This document shows, piece after piece, positions 37,194 through 45,858 of a stretch of DNA of 64,000 bases. Location: positions 124,001-188,000 of the forward strand of contig NZ_FMXO01000004.1 in the NCBI RefSeq assembly GCF_900104215.1, written 5' to 3'. The DNA comes from Desulfonatronum thiosulfatophilum. GTDB lineage: Bacteria; Desulfobacterota; Desulfovibrionia; Desulfovibrionales; Desulfonatronaceae. The translations under genes and the position numbers were made by a program. Under the pieces are notes generated by a model. It saw only the letters and a list, made by a program, of their open reading frames with translations, was not told where the DNA came from and made no database searches. Position 1 is the first letter of the stretch. Every line of letters starts with the position of its first letter.

Positions 37194-38189
37194 ATGATCA
37201 TGAACGGAAAACCCAGACTGGGCTTCGTCGGTGTCGGATGGATCGGCAGGAACAGAATGGAGGCCGTTGTTCGCAGCGGTCTTGCGGAAATCGTCTGGAT
37301 TCAGGACGTCAACCCGCAGTTGTGCGCCGCAGCGCGGGAAATGGTTCCCTCGGCTCGGATTTTCGACAACGGCGAAGAGTGGACCAACCGGGACATTGAC
37401 GGCGTATTCATCGCCACGCCCAGTGCGTTGCACGTGCGGCAGTCCGTCCAGGCCCTGGATGCAGGCATCGCTGTCTTCTGCCAGAAACCCCTGGGCCGGA
37501 ATGCTCTTGAAACAGCGGAAGTGGTCAAGGCGGCACGAAAAAACGACAAACTGCGGGGAGTCGATTTTTCCTACCGCCATACCCGCACCATCCAGGCTGT
37601 GAAACAGGTGCTGGATTCGGGCGAACTCGGAGAAATTTACGCCATGGATCTTGTCTTTCACAATGGATACGGCCCGGACAAGCCATGGTATTATGATCCG
37701 GAACTTTCAGGCGGCGGCTGTCTGGTCGACCTGGGCATCCATCTGGTTGATCTTGTCTTGTGGCTATTCGATTCTCCTGAGTTGAACGTCGTCCAGAGCC
37801 ATGTCTTTTCCCGCGGCAAGTTGCTTGCTCCGGGGACGAAAGCAGTCGAGGACTACGTCACGGCACAACTGCTGTTCAGCAATGCCATCTCAGTGCGTCT
37901 TGCCTGTTCCTGGAACCTGCCCGCCGGTCGCGATGCCGTGATCAAGGCGGTTTTTTACGGTCAAAACGGCGGCGTTTCCTTCTCTAATATCGATGGGTCC
38001 TTCTATGATTTTGTCGCTCATAGATTTCACGGAACATCCACGCAAATGATCAGCAATGGACCTGATGACTGGGGAGGCAGAACCGCGGTGGACTGGGTCG
38101 AAAAACTGTCCCTCAACAGCGATTTTGACGATGAATCCTTTCATTATGTCGAGGTGGCACGAGTTCTTGATGCGATTTACGGCAGGTGA
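37194..38189 (+). CDS. Gfo/Idh/MocA family oxidoreductase
   Basis: NAD(P)-dependent oxidoreductase typical of sugar and inositol metabolism. Seen: the GVGWIGRNR cofactor loop near residue 12, the catalytic-lysine block CQKPLGRN near residue 97 (family consensus EKP, here QKP), and the DLGIHLVDLVLWLF block near residue 180. At 331 residues the length is normal. It lies 10 bases after the MDR gene. With the MDR gene it could carry out an oxidation and reduction on one sugar carbon, but that is inference. Confidence 0.88.
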   Translation: MIMNGKPRLGFVGVGWIGRNRMEAVVRSGLAEIVWIQDVNPQLCAAAREMVPSARIFDNGEEWTNRDIDGVFIATPSALHVRQSVQALDAGIAVFCQKPLGRNALETAEVVKAARKNDKLRGVDFSYRHTRTIQAVKQVLDSGELGEIYAMDLVFHNGYGPDKPWYYDPELSGGGCLVDLGIHLVDLVLWLFDSPELNVVQSHVFSRGKLLAPGTKAVEDYVTAQLLFSNAISVRLACSWNLPAGRDAVIKAVFYGQNGGVSFSNIDGSFYDFVAHRFHGTSTQMISNGPDDWGGRTAVDWVEKLSLNSDFDDESFHYVEVARVLDAIYGR

Positions 38190-38251
38190 GTGATCATGCG
38201 TTGGGCTGATTTATCGCAAAATTCCCTTTACCCAATCCCGTCCCGGTTCTG

Positions 38252-39316
38252 ATGCGGATCCTGATGACCGCGGACACCATCGGCGGGGTGTGGACCTATG
38301 CCTGTGAGCTGGCCAAGGCGCTTGAGCCGTTCGGCGTTGTGGTCCATCTGGCCTGTATGGGGCAGCCATTGTCGGAAGATCAGTCGCAGTATGCGGCGAA
38401 GACCGCAAACCTACGCATCCACGCGAGCAGCTACAAGCTGGAATGGATGGCCGATCCCTGGGAGGACGTCGCGGAAGCGGGGAAGTGGCTCAATGAACTG
38501 GAGGCACGCCTCCAGCCGGATATCATCCATCTGAACAACTATGCCCACGGCAGCCTGGAATGGAACGCTCCCGCTGTCATGGTCGCGCATTCCTGCGTCT
38601 TCACCTGGTGGAGAGCGGTCAAGAGCGAAGATCCGCCTGCTGAATGGCACGTGTATTACGACAAGGTCAGGGAGGGACTTCGCAATGCGGACATGGTGGT
38701 CGGGGTCAGCCGCGTCTTCCTGGATGATGTCGCTGCACTGTACGGGCCATTGAGGCAGACCCGGATGATCCATAACGGGCTTGATCCGCAGGATTATCAC
38801 ATTCGAAAAAAGCAGGACATGGTGTTCGGAATGGGCAGGGTCTGGGACGAAGGCAAGAACCTGAGCGCCCTGGCGTCAATGCACGGCAGGGTCGGGTGGC
38901 CGATCAGGATTGCGGGAAGTACGCGGTTGGAGGAAGCCGAGGACGGCCAGAATGCCGCCGGAGTGTTCATGGGGCGACTGGACCGGGAAAAGATACGGGA
39001 AGTTCTGAGCGAGACGCCCATCTATGTACTTCCGGCAAAGTACGAGCCATTCGGCCTCTCAGCCCTGGAAGCCGCATTCTCTGGCTGCGCACTGGTCCTG
39101 GGGGACATACCCACTTTGCGGGAGATATGGGGCGACGCAGCCATCTATTTCCCGCCGGGTGATGCGGAGAGACTGGAATTTCATCTGAAGTCGCTCATCG
39201 GGACACCGGAGCTGCTGGCACACCGACAGAAGCTGGCGGTCGAAAAGGCTCAGCAATACAGCGCAGACAGGATGTCCGCGAGTTACATATACGCATACCA
39301 GGAATTGATTGCCTGA
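38252..39316 (+). CDS. Glycosyltransferase, GT4-like
   Basis: Retaining GT-B glycosyltransferase. Seen: the N-terminal acceptor domain MRILMTADTIGGVWTYA with HLNNYAHGS, and a C-terminal donor domain with FGMGRVWDEGKN and the E-x7-E pair in EPFGLSALEAAFSGCALV near residue 267. At 354 residues it is complete. There is no signal or membrane segment, so it acts in the cytosol. Donor and acceptor are unknown. Confidence 0.86.
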   Translation: MRILMTADTIGGVWTYACELAKALEPFGVVVHLACMGQPLSEDQSQYAAKTANLRIHASSYKLEWMADPWEDVAEAGKWLNELEARLQPDIIHLNNYAHGSLEWNAPAVMVAHSCVFTWWRAVKSEDPPAEWHVYYDKVREGLRNADMVVGVSRVFLDDVAALYGPLRQTRMIHNGLDPQDYHIRKKQDMVFGMGRVWDEGKNLSALASMHGRVGWPIRIAGSTRLEEAEDGQNAAGVFMGRLDREKIREVLSETPIYVLPAKYEPFGLSALEAAFSGCALVLGDIPTLREIWGDAAIYFPPGDAERLEFHLKSLIGTPELLAHRQKLAVEKAQQYSADRMSASYIYAYQELIA

Positions 39317-39324
39317 CTGACATC

Positions 39325-40416
39325 ATGAAAATATCCATGTTCTACCACTCCCTGATCTCCGACTGGAACCACGGCAATGCGCATTTTCTGCGGGGGTTTG
39401 CATCGGAGCTGGTCAGACGCGGACATGACGTGTCGGTCTATGAGCCGGAGAACAACTGGAGCCTGCGCAACCTGCTGCAAACCGCGGGCGAGGAGGCTGT
39501 TGCCGAGTTCAACCGGTATTTTCCATCCTTGCGCAGCAATTTCTATGATCCCGACAACCTGGAACCGGAAAAAATCCTTGAAGGCCAGGACCTGGTCATC
39601 GTTCATGAATGGAACGAGCTGTCCGTGGTCAACGCCATCGGACGCCACAAGGCCTCCGGCGGAAAGTACATCCTGTTGTTCCACGACACGCACCATAGAT
39701 CCATAACTGACCATGAGGGAATCGGCGGGTACGATCTGTCGGCATATGACGGTGTGCTGGCGTTTGGAGACGTGATCCGGGATAAATATCTCGCCAACGG
39801 ATGGGCGAAGCACGCCTGGACCTGGCATGAAGCGGCGGATACCGCGATTTTTTATCCCCGTGCAAAAGTTCCGCCGTCCGGGGATCTGGTCTGGATCGGC
39901 AACTGGGGCGACGAGGAGAGAACGCGGGAGCTGTTCGAGTTTCTCATCGAACCGGTCCGGGAGCTGAATCTCAAGGCCAAAGTCTACGGCGTCAGGTACC
40001 CTGAGCACGCCTTGCAGGCGTTGTCGGACGCAGGCATCGAATACGGCGGGTGGCTGCCCAACTACAAGGTTCCTGAAATTTTCGCCCGGTACAGGGTGAC
40101 GGTACATGTGCCGCGCAGGCCCTATGTCGATGCGCTGCCCGGTATTCCGACCATCCGGCCCTTCGAGGCGCTGGCCTGCGGCATCCCGCTGGTCTGCTCG
40201 CCCTGGCAGGACACGGAGCACCTGTTTGCTCCGGGTGAAGACCATCTTGTGGCCTTGAACAAGGAGGAAATGAAGATGCGCCTTTCGAGAATCCTGGACG
40301 ACGACGTTTTTTCAGCCGCTTTGGCTGCAAACGGTCTGCAAACCGTTCGCAGCAGACATTCCTGCAGCCACAGGGTCGATGAACTATTTGCAATCCTGGA
40401 TCAGCTCGAATCCTGA
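39325..40416 (+). CDS. Glycosyltransferase, CgeB/group-1-like
   Basis: GT-B type glycosyltransferase. Seen: the opening KISMFYHSLISDWNHGNAHF, LVIVHEWNELSVVNAIG, and the donor-site block IRPFEALACGIPLVCSPW near residue 274 followed by a helical tail. Length 363. It starts 8 bases after the previous gene. It resembles the next two genes in layout (a WNHGNAHF/WNGAATYY/WGNGHATT motif near the N-terminus), so the three look like tandem paralogues. Confidence 0.83.
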   Translation: MKISMFYHSLISDWNHGNAHFLRGFASELVRRGHDVSVYEPENNWSLRNLLQTAGEEAVAEFNRYFPSLRSNFYDPDNLEPEKILEGQDLVIVHEWNELSVVNAIGRHKASGGKYILLFHDTHHRSITDHEGIGGYDLSAYDGVLAFGDVIRDKYLANGWAKHAWTWHEAADTAIFYPRAKVPPSGDLVWIGNWGDEERTRELFEFLIEPVRELNLKAKVYGVRYPEHALQALSDAGIEYGGWLPNYKVPEIFARYRVTVHVPRRPYVDALPGIPTIRPFEALACGIPLVCSPWQDTEHLFAPGEDHLVALNKEEMKMRLSRILDDDVFSAALAANGLQTVRSRHSCSHRVDELFAILDQLES

Positions 40417-40457
40417 AGCCAGGCATCGGGCAACAGCAGCGCGAGGTACAGACCTTT

Positions 40458-41585
40458 ATGAAACGACCACTGAACATCGCCTTTTTCGGTTCAAGCCTGG
40501 TCTCCGCATACTGGAACGGCGCGGCGACTTATTACAGGGGCATCATCAAAGAGCTTCACAAGAAAGGGCACAGGGTGACCTTTTACGAGCCCGACGCCTA
40601 TGACCGGCAGAAGCACCGGGATCTGCCCGATCCCGAGTGGGCGGACGTGGTGGTCTACGAGGCGGCTGAAAAGGCGGTCCTTGATATGGTGGGGCGGGCA
40701 GTGGACGCCGACATTCTGATCAAGGCCAGCGGGGTGGGCGTGTTCGACGAGTTGCTGGAGTCCGAGGCAATACAACGCCGCGGCAGGGAACAGGCCTGCA
40801 TCTTCTGGGATGTGGACGCTCCGGCCACGCTTCAGCGGCTGGAGGAAAATCCTGATGACCCGTTCCGCGACCTGGTGCCGCAGTACGACGCCGTGCTCAC
40901 CTACGGCGGAGGTCAGCCGGTTGTTGATGCGTACACGGCATTGGGTGCCCTGGAATGCGTCCCCATCTACAATGCATTTGACCCGGAGACCCACCATCGC
41001 GTTCAGCCGGAATCCAGATTTCAGGGCGATCTGGCTTTTCTCGGCAATCGTCTTCCGGACCGGGAGGCGCGTGTGGAGGATTTTTTTCTGAAGCCGGCCG
41101 CACGACTTCCGGACAGCAATTTCGTCCTGGGGGGCAACGGATGGACGGACAAGGACTTGCCGCGCAACGTCCGGTATGTGAACCATGTCTATACCAGGGA
41201 TCACAACGCCTTCAACGTCTCACCCAAGGCGGTCCTGAACATCAGCCGGGACAGCATGGCCCGCATGGGATTCTCTCCGGCCACCAGGGTATTTGAGGCA
41301 GCTGGGGCCGGGGCATGTCTGATCACCGATCATTGGGAAGGCATTGAGCTGTTTCTGGAGCCGGACACGGAAGTGCTGGTCGCCCGGGATGGTGAAGATG
41401 TCGTGAACATCCTCAAGAATCTGTCTCCGGAACGGGCCCGGTCCATCGGCGAAGCGGCACTCCGGCGCATGTTCTCCGAACATACCTATGCCCACCGCAC
41501 CGAACATCTGGAGAGCATTCTCGACAGACTGGTCGAGACGCGAAAAGTCGCGTCGGGGATGACATTGGGGAGCAACACGCCATGA
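40458..41585 (+). CDS. CgeB family glycosyltransferase
   Basis: Predicted GT-B glycosyltransferase of the CgeB (spore coat/maturation glycosylation) type. Seen: NIAFFGSSLVSAYWNGAATYY at the N-terminus, IFWDVDAPATLQRL near residue 115, VLTYGGGQPVVDAY, and the C-terminal donor block TRVFEAAGAGACLITDHW near residue 276. Length 375. Its stop overlaps the start of the next paralogue by 4 bases (ATGA), which indicates coupled translation. Confidence 0.85.
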   Translation: MKRPLNIAFFGSSLVSAYWNGAATYYRGIIKELHKKGHRVTFYEPDAYDRQKHRDLPDPEWADVVVYEAAEKAVLDMVGRAVDADILIKASGVGVFDELLESEAIQRRGREQACIFWDVDAPATLQRLEENPDDPFRDLVPQYDAVLTYGGGQPVVDAYTALGALECVPIYNAFDPETHHRVQPESRFQGDLAFLGNRLPDREARVEDFFLKPAARLPDSNFVLGGNGWTDKDLPRNVRYVNHVYTRDHNAFNVSPKAVLNISRDSMARMGFSPATRVFEAAGAGACLITDHWEGIELFLEPDTEVLVARDGEDVVNILKNLSPERARSIGEAALRRMFSEHTYAHRTEHLESILDRLVETRKVASGMTLGSNTP

Positions 41586-42655
41586 GGTCGCTGAACATTG
41601 CCATCCTAGGCCTGTCCATCACTTCATCCTGGGGAAACGGGCATGCCACCACGTTCCGGGGGCTGGTGAAGGAACTGGACAAAGCCGGGCACGCGGTGAC
41701 GTTTTTGGAGCGCAATGTTCCCTGGTATTCCGACAACCGGGATCTGCCCAACCCGGAGTACTGTCGCCTGGTTCTCTATGAGGACCTTGCCGAGCTGCAG
41801 AGCGCGCATGTTGAAGCAGTCCGGAGCGCGGACCTTGTAATTGTGGGCTCCTACGTGCCGGAGGGCGTGGAGGTCTGCGCGCATGTGATCCGGCAAGCCA
41901 GGGGAGTGAAGGCCTTCTACGATATCGACACGCCCGTCACCCTGGCCAGACTGGAAAACAACGACTGCGCGTACCTGGCCAAGGACCAGATCGCCCGGTT
42001 CGATCTGTACCTGTCCTTTACCGGCGGACCAACCCTGGAACTCCTGGAGCAGAAATATCGTTCTCCGGCTGCCAGAGCCCTGTATTGCAGCGTGGACCCC
42101 GACTTCTATTACCCGGTGTCCACGCCGGTACGCTGGGATCTCGGTTATCTGGGGACCTACAGCGACGACCGGCAGCCGCCCTTGGAAAAATTGATGCTCG
42201 ACGCCGCCAGGAACTGGCCGCAAGGCCTGTTTACAGCGGCCGGAGCGCAGTATCCGGAAAGCGTGCAGTGGCCCGCGAACCTGCAATACCTGCCCCATGT
42301 GCCCCCGGATGAACACCGGGACTTCTACTGCGCCCAGCGCTACACCATGAACATCACCAGGGCGGACATGATCCAAGCGGGATATTCGCCCAGCGTACGC
42401 CTGTTCGAGGCCGGAGCCTGCGGCGTTCCCATCATTAGCGATTACTGGCAGGGGCTGGACGAGCTGCTCACGCCCGGCAAGGAAATCCTGATCTCCCGTT
42501 CCGCCGCCGACACACTCGCCTTTCTGAAGGAACTCCCTGAAGAGGAACGAGTCCGCATCGGCCAGAACGCAAGAAAAAAAATTCTGGCCCGACACACCTC
42601 CAGCCGACGAGCGCGGGAACTGGTGGGGTATTATGAGGAAACTCGCGGATCGTAG
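41582..42655 (+). CDS. CgeB family glycosyltransferase (paralogue)
   Basis: Close relative of the preceding gene: NIAILGLSITSSWGNGHATT at the N-terminus, FYDIDTPVTLARL near residue 112, YLSFTGGPTLELL, and VRLFEAGACGVPIISDYW near residue 272, each aligning with its neighbour. Length 357. It overlaps the upstream gene by 4 bases and is the last gene of the plus-strand cluster. Three such related transferases in a row suggest stepwise addition of similar sugars. Confidence 0.85.
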   Translation: MRSLNIAILGLSITSSWGNGHATTFRGLVKELDKAGHAVTFLERNVPWYSDNRDLPNPEYCRLVLYEDLAELQSAHVEAVRSADLVIVGSYVPEGVEVCAHVIRQARGVKAFYDIDTPVTLARLENNDCAYLAKDQIARFDLYLSFTGGPTLELLEQKYRSPAARALYCSVDPDFYYPVSTPVRWDLGYLGTYSDDRQPPLEKLMLDAARNWPQGLFTAAGAQYPESVQWPANLQYLPHVPPDEHRDFYCAQRYTMNITRADMIQAGYSPSVRLFEAGACGVPIISDYWQGLDELLTPGKEILISRSAADTLAFLKELPEEERVRIGQNARKKILARHTSSRRARELVGYYEETRGS

Positions 42656-42774
42656 ACATGGCATTGGAGTATAATACTCCGGTCTGCCGAATCCGGTCGG
42701 GAGACTGCTGCCAGGAAGGCTTTGAACTTCAGAATGGTCTGTATCGCGTCTTTTTTTGCGCCTATTAATCCGCC

Positions 42775-43878
42775 TCAACTCTCCTCGCAGAAGCACTGGT
42801 CCTGAGACGCTCTTTTCGAAGCGTACATCTTATGGTCTGCCCGTTGAATCAGCGTTATCAGCTTTTCGCCGGGAAGGTGCATGGCTACGCCGATGGAGGC
42901 GGATATTGTAATGTCTGTCGTGGCGGAACATATTTTGGAAACGCGCACATTCTGGATGGCCTTACGGATTCTGGATGCCGTGCGCAGAGCAATATTCTGT
43001 TCAACATCAGGCAGAAGCAGGAGAAACTCGTCTCCCCCGTGGCGAATGAATATGTCGTAGTCGCGAATGATGTTCTGAATGCACTGGGCCACGGAAATGA
43101 GGATGCGGTCGCCACAGTCATGTCCCAGGGTGTCGTTGACCTGCTTGAATCCATCGAGATCGATGAACAACAAGGCAACGGGGAATCCCTTGCGCTGGGC
43201 GAAATCCAGGATGCGCGGCGCATGCTTGAGCAGATAGTTCCGGTTATGGCAGCCAGTGAGATAGTCCGTCGTGTTTTCGCGAATCAGTTTTTCATGATCC
43301 CTGAGAGTTACCAGCGACCAGGCAAACAAATCCGCAAAAAATTCAATATAATCCGTGGCCATTTTGTTGCTGTAACGCTGGGGATTCTGGTCAATCAGCG
43401 TCAGGAAGCCGATCAGTTCGCCTGGTTGATACTTGTTCCACAGGGAAAAAACACAAAGCGACCCCATGAAAGCAGGAGAATTCTCGGCAGGAAGCAATAC
43501 CTTGATGCCGGGCGTCTGGAACCTTATTTCCTGGAATGCCCCCATCAGAGGCTGTTTTGTGGAATAGTCCATGCACAGTTCTCTGAGAATGCGCTCCAGT
43601 GAAGCTTGCGGTTGGACGGCAATGGAGTCGGGGAGATAGTCAGCGTACTTCTCCTGAGCAAGAACAAGGTGGATGTGCCGGAGGTTGAGGCGGGCGCGTA
43701 AGACATCAAGAAGCTCCGGCAGTTCCGAAAGTGACGTCATGGATTGAATTTTTGTCGCGCATGTTTGAAACTTATGAAAGACAGCCAAGTTATCCTGATA
43801 CAATTCCAGGGTATGCTTCAACTTGTCTCGTAAACACTGGACGCTGTCTTGAAGAGGTACCGGGTCGAGATTAGTCAT
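42775..43878 (-). CDS. Diguanylate cyclase (GGDEF) with N-terminal GAF/DUF484-like sensor
   Basis: Makes cyclic di-GMP from two GTP. Seen: an N-terminal helical and GAF-like region (residues 1-205, no membrane segment), then a GGDEF domain: DYLTGCHNRNYL near residue 215, LLFIDLDGFKQVNDTLGHDCGD near 245, the intact active site RHGGDEF near 285, and the inhibitory I-site RDYD five residues before it. It should be active and feedback-inhibited. Length 367. It converges with the glycosyltransferase cluster and diverges from the DUF1566 gene, so it may control export or assembly of the cluster's product, but that is inference. Confidence 0.9.
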   Translation of the reverse strand: MTNLDPVPLQDSVQCLRDKLKHTLELYQDNLAVFHKFQTCATKIQSMTSLSELPELLDVLRARLNLRHIHLVLAQEKYADYLPDSIAVQPQASLERILRELCMDYSTKQPLMGAFQEIRFQTPGIKVLLPAENSPAFMGSLCVFSLWNKYQPGELIGFLTLIDQNPQRYSNKMATDYIEFFADLFAWSLVTLRDHEKLIRENTTDYLTGCHNRNYLLKHAPRILDFAQRKGFPVALLFIDLDGFKQVNDTLGHDCGDRILISVAQCIQNIIRDYDIFIRHGGDEFLLLLPDVEQNIALRTASRIRKAIQNVRVSKICSATTDITISASIGVAMHLPGEKLITLIQRADHKMYASKRASQDQCFCEES

Positions 43879-44117
43879 TGTTTGGGTTCCGGCTCGAATC
43901 TCTGAGCTGTGTTGACGTCCATCTGCATAAAAGTGGATGCATCAATGCGTTTTGGAAGATGGAACACGATATGCGCTCCTTCCGTCTCGCTTGTGGTGAA
44001 TGTTATTTGTACGCCGGAAGTGTCTTCCGCCCATCGTGCCGTGAATTTGATCTCTTAGACGCATTGGAATCAGGATTCAATGTCTTGGATAACAAAAAGG
44101 AATGCAGGCCGACAACC

Positions 44118-45140
44118 ATGATTCTTCAAACTGGACAGAACAAGTGCTACGACGAGCGGGGCAGGGAATTGAATTGCAGCGAAACCATCCAGGACGGCCG
44201 GTTCCGACACGGCCTCAAATGGCCTGAACCGCGGTTTCATGCTGACGTGAACCTGGTACTGGACCGCCTGACCGGCCTGGTCTGGCCACGTAACGCCAAC
44301 CTGGGCGAATTCCCCATGACCTGGCCCGAGGCGCTGGACTTTGTGGCGCAAATGAATCGGGATCAGGCTCTGGGGCATGATGACTGGCGGCTGCCCAACC
44401 GACGCGAGCTGCGCAGCCTGATGAGTTACCAGACCAAGAAACCATCCTTGCCGGACGGTCACCCCTTTCAAGACGTCGTATTGGGCTGGTATTGGACCTC
44501 CACTTCCGCGGCGATCAATCCTGCCTATGCGTGGTATGTGCATATGGAAGGAGCGCGCATGTTCTATGGGCGCAAGAATCAGTACTACATGCTGTGGCCG
44601 GTACGGGCGGGCGATCCGGGAAAAATGTTCCGGACGGGCCAGCGGACATGTTCCGATCCCGGCGGACAACCCATTGATTGTCGAGCAACACGGCAGGACG
44701 GCGAAGTTCGTTTCGGGGTGGACTGGCCGCAACCCCGTTTCGAGACCCGCGGGGAGATTGTTCGGGACCGGCTGACCGGCTTGTCCTGGCTGCGCCGTGC
44801 GGATCTGACCCAAGGCCCGGTCTCCTGGAAGCTTTGTCTGGAGGCTGTCGCAGAGCTGCGAAAGGAACGCTTTGCCGGGATCAGCGATTGGCGTCTTCCC
44901 AACATCAACGAGCTGGAATCCCTGGTGGACTGCTCGCAGCACAACCCGGCGCTTCCGCGGGATCACCCCTTTTCGAATGTCGGCGAGGGATACTGGTCGT
45001 CCACGACCAGCTACTTCGAGACGGACTGGGCCTGGGTGCTTTATCTGCACAAGGGGGCACTGGGCGTGGGCTTTAAGGTTAATCCGGACTTCCTGGTCTG
45101 GCCTGTTTCCGGTGGCCATGACCATGACCATTCCGGGTGA
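44118..45140 (+). CDS. Tandem DUF1566 (Lcl C-type-lectin-like) protein
   Basis: Two copies of the DUF1566 domain. Each runs RLTGL-W, a helix, WRLPN--EL-SLM/V, HPF--V, then W-S/T-T and a final WPV; copy one starts near residue 50 and copy two near residue 200. The fold is C-type-lectin or formylglycine-enzyme-like, and relatives bind polysaccharide or sit at the cell surface. The frame is open from 43878, but the ATG at 44118 fits the domain start (340 residues); no signal peptide is obvious from that start. It is divergent from the diguanylate cyclase gene. Confidence 0.75.
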   Translation: MILQTGQNKCYDERGRELNCSETIQDGRFRHGLKWPEPRFHADVNLVLDRLTGLVWPRNANLGEFPMTWPEALDFVAQMNRDQALGHDDWRLPNRRELRSLMSYQTKKPSLPDGHPFQDVVLGWYWTSTSAAINPAYAWYVHMEGARMFYGRKNQYYMLWPVRAGDPGKMFRTGQRTCSDPGGQPIDCRATRQDGEVRFGVDWPQPRFETRGEIVRDRLTGLSWLRRADLTQGPVSWKLCLEAVAELRKERFAGISDWRLPNINELESLVDCSQHNPALPRDHPFSNVGEGYWSSTTSYFETDWAWVLYLHKGALGVGFKVNPDFLVWPVSGGHDHDHSG

Positions 45141-45193
45141 GCGATCATGCCCATGATCCCAGATAATCCCGCTCCTTGATACTGGTTGAGAAA

Positions 45194-45210
45194 TACCTGT
45201 GGGACAGGTA
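45194..45210. promoter_or_regulatory. Operator-like palindrome upstream of the transhydrogenase operon
   Basis: TACCTGT (45194-45200) and ACAGGTA (45204-45210) are exact complements around GGG. It lies in the 241-base gap between the DUF1566 gene and the NuoE-like gene and could be a regulator site. No regulator gene is adjacent. Confidence 0.35.
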
Positions 45211-45381
45211 AGACATTGCGAAAAGGCCATCTTTTTGAAATATTGTTTGGTTGCGCCTTTGGGTGCTTTCCTGGCAATACTGTTCGGCCGTGGAATATCA
45301 TCAGCTGATTTAATGTTGTAGGTCTGGACTGGCGGTAGAAAATGTTCATCCCGCGCACAGCGCCAGGTTGACGGAGACTGT

Positions 45382-45858
45382 ATGACGACAATGCCGACTT
45401 TGGATGACGACAGAAAGAGTCTTTCCGAAGTTCTTAAAAAATACGACCAGGGACGCGAAAATCTCATTCCCATGCTTCAGGAGATCCAGGATCGAATGTC
45501 CTTTTTGTCACCTGAGGCCGTGGCCATGGCGGCCGAACATCTCGGCCTTTCGGAGAACGACGTCTACGGGGTGGCCACGTTCTATGCCCAGTTCCGATTT
45601 CATCCGCCGGGGCGGCATCGGATCAAGGTGTGCCAGGGCACGGCCTGCCATGTGCGGGGTGGTGGATTGGTCCTGGACGCCATCGTGCGTAAGATCGGCA
45701 TCTCGCCGGGGGAAACCAGCGAGGACAAGAATTTCAGCCTGGAACGGGTGGCCTGTTTCGGCTCCTGCGCCCTGCCTCCGGTGGTCGTGGTGGACGACAA
45801 GGTGTACGGCAAGATGACCGCCCGCAAAACGGAAAAGTTGATCGAGGATCTGGAATGA
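45382..45858 (+). CDS. NuoE/HndA-like [2Fe-2S] thioredoxin-fold subunit
   Basis: Small electron-transfer subunit of NADH-linked flavoprotein complexes. Seen: an N-terminal helical part and a thioredoxin-like [2Fe-2S] domain with the ligand pairs CQGTAC near residue 84 and CFGSC near residue 125. The VYGVATFYAQFRF block is typical. At 158 residues it matches NuoE/HndA. GGAG lies about 7 bases before the ATG. Its stop overlaps the next gene by 4 bases. It passes electrons between the flavin subunit and iron-sulfur centres in the cytosol. Confidence 0.92.
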   Translation: MTTMPTLDDDRKSLSEVLKKYDQGRENLIPMLQEIQDRMSFLSPEAVAMAAEHLGLSENDVYGVATFYAQFRFHPPGRHRIKVCQGTACHVRGGGLVLDAIVRKIGISPGETSEDKNFSLERVACFGSCALPPVVVVDDKVYGKMTARKTEKLIEDLE

